From Bacteroidota bacterium (GTDB taxonomy: Bacteria > Bacteroidota > Ignavibacteria > Ignavibacteriales > Ignavibacteriaceae), in assembly GCA_021796135.1 (NCBI GenBank), contig JAJYOQ010000056.1, positions 1 to 14,119 on the forward strand: a DNA stretch of 14,119 nucleotides, given 5' to 3'. A program made the position numbers and the translations under genes. This document shows, piece after piece, positions 8,612 to 14,119 of the stretch. The notes under the pieces were generated by a model. That model ran no database searches. It worked only from the letters and a program-made list of their open reading frames with translations, and was not told the origin of the DNA. How positions within the stretch are numbered: position 1 is the first letter of the stretch; each line of letters begins with the position of its first letter.

Positions 8612-9571
8612 TTACTTATAAAAAGCTAGAGCAGATGCTCCTTTAATTCCGGCATCATTTTTTAATTTTGCAGAGATTACTTTGATCCTTTTAGCAAGAG
8701 GTTTCAGAACCCGTTGAGAAAGAGTTTCCTCAGTACTACTAATTAGCGGCTGACCAAAACCAGCAACTCCGCCTCCGATTATAAATTTTCCGATATCAAG
8801 ACAATTGGCTACTGAAGCCAATGCAGTTCCAAGATATTTCCCAAGGTTCAATACAACTTCTTTTGCATAATCGTCATTAGATAAGAGCGCCTGCTGAATT
8901 ATTTTGGGCGTAACTAAATTAAGATCTTGATTTATTAATTCCCATATTTTTGATGATTTGTTAACTAGTAATTCTTCCTGAACTCTTTTAATAATATATT
9001 GATTTCCAAGAAAAGTTTCGACGCAGCCATAGGAACCGCAATTACATCGCTGAGCATTCATATCAATTGTAATATGCCCAATTTCACCGGCAGCACCGAA
9101 TTCACCTTTGAAAAGCTTTCTGTTTAGAATAATCCCTCCGCCGACACCCGTGCCTAAAGTAACCATAACAAATGAGTCTAACTTTTTACCGGCACCAAAA
9201 ATCATTTCTCCTATGGCAGCTGCATTTGCATCATTTTCAACTTTTGTCCTAATATCAAATTCTTTATTAATTATTTTTCCAAGATTGACTTTTTCCCAGC
9301 CCGGCAAATTAGGCGGATTTTCTACCGTACCTTTTTTAGTTGAAACAGTCCCGGGAGAACCGATACCAATTCCTTGAATTAAAAGCTTATTATTATTCAG
9401 CACGCCGTATATCCCCTTTTTAATTTGGGCAATAACTACATCAGGACCTTCATCAGCTTTAGTCTCTAAGGAAGTCTTATTGAGAATCTTTCCGTCATTC
9501 GAAACAATTCCAACCTTTATATTTGTCCCTCCAAGATCAACTCCTATTGCATATTTTTCTTTTTGCGACAT
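8612..9571 (-). CDS. ROK-family sugar kinase, probable glucokinase
   Basis: A cytoplasmic ATP-dependent kinase, most likely phosphorylating glucose to glucose 6-phosphate. The N-terminal phosphate-binding motif is DLGGTN (12-17). The sugar-contact region NPPNLPGW (85-92) is typical of glucokinases in this family. The catalytic base is D114 in ENDANAAAIGE, and the second phosphate loop is GTGVGGGI (140-147). The ROK zinc site is H166 with C176, C178 and C183 (GHITID, then CNCGSYGCVE). At 319 residues it is complete. A good Shine-Dalgarno sequence (AAGGA, 9581-9585 on the complement) lies 9 bases before the ATG. It sits between a lipoprotein gene and lptD, with gaps of 31 and 23 bases. Some ROK proteins act on mannose, fructose or N-acetyl amino sugars instead; the family is secure, the exact substrate less so. 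Confidence 0.9.
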   Translation of the reverse strand: MSQKEKYAIGVDLGGTNIKVGIVSNDGKILNKTSLETKADEGPDVVIAQIKKGIYGVLNNNKLLIQGIGIGSPGTVSTKKGTVENPPNLPGWEKVNLGKIINKEFDIRTKVENDANAAAIGEMIFGAGKKLDSFVMVTLGTGVGGGIILNRKLFKGEFGAAGEIGHITIDMNAQRCNCGSYGCVETFLGNQYIIKRVQEELLVNKSSKIWELINQDLNLVTPKIIQQALLSNDDYAKEVVLNLGKYLGTALASVANCLDIGKFIIGGGVAGFGQPLISSTEETLSQRVLKPLAKRIKVISAKLKNDAGIKGASALAFYK

Positions 9572-9602
9572 ATATAATTTTCCTTACAGATTTAATAATG
9601 TT

Positions 9603-10214
9603 TTAGTTTGTGAAACTCATTCCGACAATTTTTAATTGCCCCGGATATGTAATATCTCCGATCGGCGTTGACACAGTCGGTTGTGCAAGTAAAGTAACAT
9701 TAGACGAATATCCTTTAACACCTTCGATTGCTAGAGCGAGATTGATCAACGAGTTAAGATCTTTATCCTGAATAAATTTAAAGAGGTCTAATTTAATTTC
9801 TAACGGAATTGTTACTAATTCGCCCGTACCCGGAACTAACACAGGAGAAAGAATATTACCGGAAATGGTCTGCTTATTATCTATATATAAATCCCATGGG
9901 AATGATTTAAGCATTAAATCTGTTCTCGGGTATCCGCTTTTCCCGTCATTTGGATTCATTGCTTCCACATTTAAAACAAAAGTAACCGGGAATGTTCTTC
10001 TTATAAGGGAAGTAGTTAATTTTAATATCTCTATTGCATTAAAATCAGATACTGATTTCTTCCCGTCAAATCGCACTCCGCTCACTTCTAAGTTCTCAAC
10101 ATTACCGAGTTCAAATTTTAATCGCGAAGCGTTAACAATTGTTTTGTATACACTGCAGCTTATAAAATTTAATGATAATAAGACTACTATTAGATAAAAG
10201 CTATATTTTTTCAA
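9603..10214 (-). CDS. Putative lipoprotein with a LEA14-like (LEA type 2) domain
   Basis: A predicted lipoprotein of 203 residues. Residues 1-20 are a lipoprotein signal peptide ending in FISC, so C20 would be acylated and the mature chain would sit in the periplasm or outer membrane. The rest (about 30-200) looks like a single beta-sandwich of the LEA type 2 kind: a stretch on natural variation of basic proteins (FVLNVEAMNPND), a YIDNKQTISGNIL strand pair and an LVTIPLEIKLDL strand. Function is unknown. The start is a TTG whose last two bases are shared with the TGA stop of the upstream oxidoreductase. No ATG occurs before residue 106, and the signal peptide begins exactly at the TTG, so this start is well supported. 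Translation is probably coupled to the upstream gene. Confidence 0.75.
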   Translation of the reverse strand: MKKYSFYLIVVLLSLNFISCSVYKTIVNASRLKFELGNVENLEVSGVRFDGKKSVSDFNAIEILKLTTSLIRRTFPVTFVLNVEAMNPNDGKSGYPRTDLMLKSFPWDLYIDNKQTISGNILSPVLVPGTGELVTIPLEIKLDLFKFIQDKDLNSLINLALAIEGVKGYSSNVTLLAQPTVSTPIGDITYPGQLKIVGMSFTN

Positions 10215-11206
10215 CTAATCAGCTCCAAAGATTCATTAATTTTTTTTAAGATTATTTGAGCAACCTTCAATGCCCGCAAGCCGTCATCTCCGGAGACCTT
10301 GGGCTTTTTATTTTCCAAAACCGAATTTACGAAAAGTTCAAGCTCATATTTCAGAGCATTAATTTCTTTAACTTCCGGCTGTTCATAGATTATCTGCTTT
10401 TTCTTATCTCCTACACCGATTTCTCCGAAAGATATGAAAGCAGGTCCAACCTTATCGTCTAACGGAATGAGCCGAAATACTTCCGATACTCCGGTAATAA
10501 AATCCAATGAAAGGTAATTATCTTTTTGGAAGATTCTCATTTTCCTCATTTTTTTCTGAGATATTCTGCTTGCTGTTACATTGGCTACTGCGCCGTTTGC
10601 AAACTGAATACGGGCATTAGCAATATCAATGTTATCCGAAACAACAGCTACTCCGCTGGCTTCAACATGCTTTACATCGCTTTTGATTAAGCTTAATATT
10701 ATGTCGATATCATGTATCATGAGATCTAATACTACTGCGACATCAGTGCCTCTGGGGTTAAATTGAGCAAGGCGGTCAGTCTGAATAAACATAGGTTCAA
10801 TTATATACTTGTCCAGAGAAATTAAAGCCGGATTAAACCGTTCAATATGACCTACCTGCAAGTTTAGATGTTTTTCATTTGATAATCCGACAATTTCTTC
10901 CGCTTCATCTATTGTAGTCGTAATTGGTTTTTCGACAAAAACATGTTTATTGTTTTCCAATGATTTTTTTACCAATTCAAAGTGAGCACTAGTTGTAGCG
11001 GCAACAGAAACAGCATCAATTTCACTAAATAATTGATCAAGATTATTAAATGCTTTTATATTATACTCTTTGGCGATAAGTTCTGCCTGTGAAATATTAA
11101 GATCAAAAACACCGATCAATTCACAACCCGGAATTTCAGAAAACATTTTAGTATGAAGTTTCCCCAGATGCCCTGTTCCGATAACGCCGACTTTTAATTT
11201 TTCCAT
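10211..11206 (-). CDS. Gfo/Idh/MocA-family oxidoreductase, GnnA-like
   Basis: An NAD(P)-dependent sugar dehydrogenase of the Gfo/Idh/MocA family. The Rossmann motif is GTGHLG (10-15), the family signature EKP is at 92-94, and the catalytic-region His is H165 in DLMIHDID. Three stretches, VGHIERFNPA (118-127), PRGTDVAVVLDL (151-162) and NARIQFANGAVANVTASR further on, resemble a subgroup that in other Gram-negatives sits in lpx (lipid A) clusters. That subgroup includes GnnA, which oxidises the 3-hydroxyl of UDP-GlcNAc before transamination by GnnB. The lptD gene lies three genes downstream, which fits an envelope role. No GnnB-like aminotransferase is present here. The family is certain; the GnnA role is inferred from remembered motifs. 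The start codon ATG at 11206 is preceded by a near-copy of the same start region. Confidence 0.85.
   Translation of the reverse strand: MEKLKVGVIGTGHLGKLHTKMFSEIPGCELIGVFDLNISQAELIAKEYNIKAFNNLDQLFSEIDAVSVAATTSAHFELVKKSLENNKHVFVEKPITTTIDEAEEIVGLSNEKHLNLQVGHIERFNPALISLDKYIIEPMFIQTDRLAQFNPRGTDVAVVLDLMIHDIDIILSLIKSDVKHVEASGVAVVSDNIDIANARIQFANGAVANVTASRISQKKMRKMRIFQKDNYLSLDFITGVSEVFRLIPLDDKVGPAFISFGEIGVGDKKKQIIYEQPEVKEINALKYELELFVNSVLENKKPKVSGDDGLRALKVAQIILKKINESLELIS
10223..10226 (-). promoter_or_regulatory. Ribosome binding site (GGAG) supporting a TTG start
   Basis: On the complement, GGAG lies 8 bases before the TTG start codon at 10214 and inside the end of the oxidoreductase gene. Most genes in this window lack a Shine-Dalgarno sequence, so its presence here supports the unusual start of the LEA14-like lipoprotein. 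Confidence 0.65.
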
Positions 11207-11226
11207 TTAATTTTTTCCATAAAATT

Positions 11227-11952
11227 TCAATTTGATTTCGCTTTCAATAAATTATCCAATAACTGTTGGAAGGCAGCCGAGTCATCACAATGATAATATT
11301 GCCGGATAAATTGACGAGCCAGAATTTTATCACCTGAATGTATGTAGTTGACATAACCCGCAGCCATGGCTGCTTTAATCTTTGAAGCGGATTTACAATC
11401 GCTTTTATTAGTTAAGTAATAATTATCAATATAATCTATGATATCTTCATTTTGTTTTTCGAATATTTTATAAAGGAGATTATTTATTAACGACAATTTC
11501 CCGTTTTTATAGCTCCAGCAATTAATCGGTAAAAAGACATCCTCGCTATCAATATTCAAAGAATCGAAATTCGGATTCCCTGAAACAATAATTGGTCCTC
11601 CTGTTTCGGTAGAATTAATTTCATAAGGTTCAACAAGACCGGACATGATTGAATCCGCTAAACTTAAAGAATCAAAAGTATTAAACACATAAAGTACATA
11701 AAATGTTTTTCCGGAATCTGTATATGAATCGCTCACCAGATATTCATAAGTACCGTCCCCATCTAAATCAAGTGCAAAGTCATGCGGTGACCTGAAATAT
11801 TTTGTATAAACGACCTGTTTATCTTTATTATATTCATTTAACTGAGAGTTCGTGATTTCCACCTTAAAAGAATTAAAATTAAATACTTTCTCCTGAGAGT
11901 AGACATCCAGGTTCATAACTACAAATAAAATAAGCAATAAAGGAGATCTCAT
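11227..11952 (-). CDS. Secreted protein of unknown function
   Basis: I do not recognise this protein. From the ATG at 11952 it has 241 residues and starts with a signal peptide (MRSPLLLILFVVMNLDVYS, cleavage probably before QEK). An upstream TTG at 11985 would add 11 residues in front of the signal peptide and is less likely. Residues 61-71 (LDLDGDGTYEY) look like a calcium-binding loop of the FG-GAP or dockerin type, and the surrounding strands describe a short beta-rich segment. The C-terminal third (about 180-241) is predicted helical and contains two of the three cysteines (C186, C222). It lies between aguA (72 bases upstream from this start) and the GnnA-like gene (20 bases downstream), all on the same strand. 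Neither neighbour explains its role. Confidence 0.72.
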   Translation of the reverse strand: MRSPLLLILFVVMNLDVYSQEKVFNFNSFKVEITNSQLNEYNKDKQVVYTKYFRSPHDFALDLDGDGTYEYLVSDSYTDSGKTFYVLYVFNTFDSLSLADSIMSGLVEPYEINSTETGGPIIVSGNPNFDSLNIDSEDVFLPINCWSYKNGKLSLINNLLYKIFEKQNEDIIDYIDNYYLTNKSDCKSASKIKAAMAAGYVNYIHSGDKILARQFIRQYYHCDDSAAFQQLLDNLLKAKSN

Positions 11953-12024
11953 ATTATATATTAACCGCCCGAAATTACATTGCAATATAAATTATTATTA
12001 TAAATTTACAATTAATAAATGAAT

Positions 12025-13095
12025 TTAATTCCCGCTAATTGCCGGCTGTTCATGAGTCAAACAATGGATGGTACCCAAACCCCAGACTAAGTCAACCGAA
12101 TGTATACCGGCAACCAATCGGTCGGGGAAAAGTTCTGTCATAATCCCTAAAGCAATTTTATCATTCGGATCATTAAAAGTCGGGACTAAAACAGCGGCAT
12201 TCGAAATATAAAAGTTTGCATAGCTGGCAGGCAGTCTCTGACCTTTGAAAATCACCGGAGAAGGCATAGGTAATTCTATTATATCTAATTTAGAATTGTC
12301 TTCTGTCAGCATAGATTGAAGCCGTTCTTTATTTTCATGAAGCAAATTATAATTTTCATCCGAATTATTTTTTTCGCTGACTATGACTACTGTATTTTTA
12401 TTAACAAACCGGCAAAGATCATCAACATGACCGTGTGTATCATCTCCGGCTATTCCCTTCCCTAGCCAAATCACATTATTTATTCCAAGATAATTTTTGA
12501 ACACATCTTCATAATCTTTTTTCGTAAACGATGGATTACGTACCTGAATTTTTGAGTCTAGAAGACATTCCTCTGTGGTAATTAAAGTTCCATGTCCATT
12601 CGTATCGATACTTCCGCCTTCTAGTACAACATGCCTATCTTTCAAATAGGGTAAAACTTTTTTTATTTTTAATTCATCGGATATGAATGAGGGAATTTTT
12701 GAATCTTTTTTATAATTAGAATATTTTGACCAGGCATTAAAAACAAAAGGGACAAGGGCAATATCATTTTTATTTATAACAAAAGCCGGACATGAATCCC
12801 TCATCCATCCCCTGTCCGTTGGAAGGATATAAAATTTAATCTGATCGAAATTTATCCCGTTATATTTTAAAACTCTGACAGCTTTATTTTTATGAATTTC
12901 AGATTCAACAATAATATTTACTTTTTCATTGATTGAAATTCTTTTTACAATTTCGCCGTAGACCCATTGAATAGGAGGCATTTTACCCGGCCAATCACTT
13001 GAATTATGCGGCCAGCCAATCCATGTAGATTCGTGTTTTTCCCATTCGGCAGGAATTCTAAATTCACCCGGAGTATTTTTATTAATATTATCCAT
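12025..13095 (-). CDS. aguA: Agmatine deiminase
   Basis: Hydrolyses agmatine to N-carbamoylputrescine and ammonia, the second step of the arginine decarboxylase route to putrescine. It belongs to the guanidino-group modifying enzyme superfamily. Visible signatures are FRIPAEWEKHESTWIGWPHN (12-31), the substrate-binding acidic residues D94 and D100 in TDRGWMRDSCP, E159 in VLEGGSIDTNG, the catalytic H223 with D225 in HGHVDDLCRF, and the nucleophile C345 in GTIHCLTHEQPA. The 356-residue length is usual. Its start codon lies inside the end of aguB (8-base overlap), so translation is probably coupled, and the two enzymes form a classic pair. A related peptidyl-arginine deiminase is the only realistic alternative; the aguB neighbour makes AguA much more likely. 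Confidence 0.93.
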   Translation of the reverse strand: MDNINKNTPGEFRIPAEWEKHESTWIGWPHNSSDWPGKMPPIQWVYGEIVKRISINEKVNIIVESEIHKNKAVRVLKYNGINFDQIKFYILPTDRGWMRDSCPAFVINKNDIALVPFVFNAWSKYSNYKKDSKIPSFISDELKIKKVLPYLKDRHVVLEGGSIDTNGHGTLITTEECLLDSKIQVRNPSFTKKDYEDVFKNYLGINNVIWLGKGIAGDDTHGHVDDLCRFVNKNTVVIVSEKNNSDENYNLLHENKERLQSMLTEDNSKLDIIELPMPSPVIFKGQRLPASYANFYISNAAVLVPTFNDPNDKIALGIMTELFPDRLVAGIHSVDLVWGLGTIHCLTHEQPAISGN

Positions 13096-14005
13096 TATTC
13101 AAATCTTCATCTATAAACCGGTTTTCAATATCGCTATAAGCATCAATTCTTCTATCCCGCATGAAAGGCCAGTTCTGACGGATGTATTCAATTCTATCAA
13201 GATCAATATCGGCAAAAATTATTTCTTCTTTATCATGGGATGCCTGAGCAATAATTACGCCCTGCGGATCAGCAACAAAAGAAGATCCCCAGAACTCAAT
13301 TCCGGCGGAATTCTCATCTAATTTTTCAAGTCCCACCCGATTTACCGAAGCTACATACAATCCATTCGCTACGGCATGACCTCGTTGAACACTAATCCAG
13401 GATTCAAATTGAGCTTTACCGTGTTCCTGCTTTTCACCTGGATGCCATCCTATAGCAGTTGGATAGAATATAACGCTAGCGCCTTTCAAAGCAGTTATTC
13501 TTGCTGCCTCAGGGAACCACTGGTCCCAGCAAATTAATGTACCGATATTTCCAACCGAAGTTTGAAAGGATTTAAAACCCAGATCACCCGGAGTAAAATA
13601 AAATTTTTCATAAAATGCCGGATCATCAGGAATATGCATTTTTCTGTAGATACCTGCAATTTTACCTGATTTATCAATAAGAGCTAAACTGTTATGGTAA
13701 ATGCCCGATGTCCTTTTTTCAAATAAAGGTACAATCACCGAAACATTTCTTTTCTTTGCAACTTTACAAATAGTTTCTGTAGTCGGACCTGGAATTGGTT
13801 CTGCAAATTTATAATTTTTAATATCTTCAGTCTGACAAAAATACTGAGTCATAAAAAGTTCAGGCAGACAAATTATTTCGCCATTTCTATCGGCTGCTTC
13901 TTCAATAAAACCTATAGCTCTTTGTAAGTTCAATGAAGCATCGGGAGACATTTTCATTTGAACTAACGCAGCTTTGAATTTTCGGGGGTAAATATTTTGG
14001 CTCAT
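13088..14005 (-). CDS. aguB: N-carbamoylputrescine amidase
   Basis: A nitrilase-superfamily amidase that turns N-carbamoylputrescine into putrescine, CO2 and ammonia, directly after AguA. The catalytic Glu-Lys-Cys triad is E49 (ICLPELFMTQYF), K122 (YRKMHIPDDPAFYEKFYF) and C159 (TLICWDQWFPEAAR). The HIPDDPAFYEKFYFTPGD stretch and the WDQWFPEAAR context are characteristic of AguB rather than other nitrilases. At 305 residues it is complete. It is the first gene of the aguBA pair and starts 40 bases after the stop of a truncated gene at the window edge. Its leader is very AT-rich with no Shine-Dalgarno sequence. The arginine decarboxylase that would supply agmatine is not in the window. Confidence 0.94.
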   Translation of the reverse strand: MSQNIYPRKFKAALVQMKMSPDASLNLQRAIGFIEEAADRNGEIICLPELFMTQYFCQTEDIKNYKFAEPIPGPTTETICKVAKKRNVSVIVPLFEKRTSGIYHNSLALIDKSGKIAGIYRKMHIPDDPAFYEKFYFTPGDLGFKSFQTSVGNIGTLICWDQWFPEAARITALKGASVIFYPTAIGWHPGEKQEHGKAQFESWISVQRGHAVANGLYVASVNRVGLEKLDENSAGIEFWGSSFVADPQGVIIAQASHDKEEIIFADIDLDRIEYIRQNWPFMRDRRIDAYSDIENRFIDEDLNNG

Positions 14006-14045
14006 AATTTTATTTCTTTATAAATTATAAAAAAAAGTAAATATA

Positions 14046-14119
14046 TCACTTTGCTGAAATTAACTTCCCTGTCTTATCGTACGATTTAACTGTTTGAAGT
14101 TTTCCATTCCAGCTGGCAG
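14046..14119 (-). CDS. C-terminal end of a gene cut by the window edge
   Basis: On the complement, one frame runs open from the window edge to a TGA at 14046-14048 and gives 23 complete codons ending NGKLQTVKSYDKTGKLISAK. The pattern NGKLxxxxxYDxxGKL resembles the MORN-like repeats of YwqK-type proteins, but 23 residues are too few to name a family. The composition looks like real protein, and the spacing to aguB (40 bases) fits the dense gene packing here. The other two frames on this strand hit stops earlier and give less protein-like text. Confidence 0.45.
   Translation of the reverse strand, partial: ASWNGKLQTVKSYDKTGKLISAK

Noticed and set aside
9108..9377. 89-codon open frame on the + strand opposite the ROK kinase.
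   Set aside because: It lies wholly antisense to a well-supported gene and its translation is Pro/Ser/Phe-rich with no family character. Similar antisense frames at 9865-10197 and 3349-3624 were rejected for the same reason.
11986..12024. Promoter-like TTGTAA and TATATT hexamers on the complement between aguA and the secreted protein.
   Set aside because: The gap is almost pure A/T, so such hexamers are expected by chance. There is no second line of evidence.
14027..14048. Possible terminator on the complement after the truncated gene: a short AAAGT/ACTTT stem followed by eight Ts.
   Set aside because: The stem is 5 bp of almost only A-T pairs, too weak to call. The T run may just reflect the AT-rich leader of aguB.
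1..14119. Search for mobile elements, CRISPR arrays, tRNA genes, toxin-antitoxin or defence genes.
   Set aside because: No transposase, integrase, terminal inverted repeats, regular direct repeats, tRNA-like cloverleaf or defence-family protein was seen. Every stretch longer than about 75 bases is covered by a credible gene.

Overview
The window is a gene-dense, AT-rich stretch of bacterial chromosome (about two thirds A+T by eye). It holds core and envelope genes and no mobile element, CRISPR array, tRNA or rRNA that I can see. The protein families point to the Bacteroidota/Chlorobi side of the tree, most like Ignavibacteria: a multi-domain S1 protein with a Bacteroidota-like sequence, an LptD with the C-terminal DLHCWE signature, a DUF5683-like exported protein, and few Shine-Dalgarno sequences. 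This placement is inferred from protein character, not from a marker-gene tree.

Left part (1 to about 5540, all + strand). The window opens inside ribosomal protein S1 (rpsA), with four S1 domains visible and an apparent frame break at the extreme left edge. A clear Rho-independent terminator follows. Then comes a tight run of four genes: mtaB (tRNA ms2t6A methylthiotransferase), a small exported protein with a PGMGELYAG motif, an OmpR-type response regulator and a CusS-like sensor histidine kinase. Gaps within this run are 22, 17 and 13 bases, so it may be one operon.

Right part (5554 to the end, all - strand, transcribed right to left). In transcription order: the tail of a cut-off gene, aguB and aguA (agmatine to putrescine, overlapping by 8 bases), an unrecognised secreted protein, a Gfo/Idh/MocA oxidoreductase resembling GnnA, a LEA14-like lipoprotein starting with TTG inside the stop of its neighbour, a ROK-family glucokinase, lptD (outer-membrane LPS translocon) and a YacP/Rae1-like NYN-domain protein. 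All gaps are 40 bases or less, and I see no good terminator between the genes, so long co-transcripts are possible. The two halves converge at 5538-5553.

Taken together, the window mixes translation and tRNA modification, polyamine synthesis, sugar phosphorylation, and LPS synthesis and export. I did not find a new defence, mobile or biosynthetic system. The points most worth a second look are the S1 frame break, the terminator directly in front of mtaB, the two-cysteine LptD, the GnnA-like enzyme in the same run as lptD, and the two unassigned envelope proteins.
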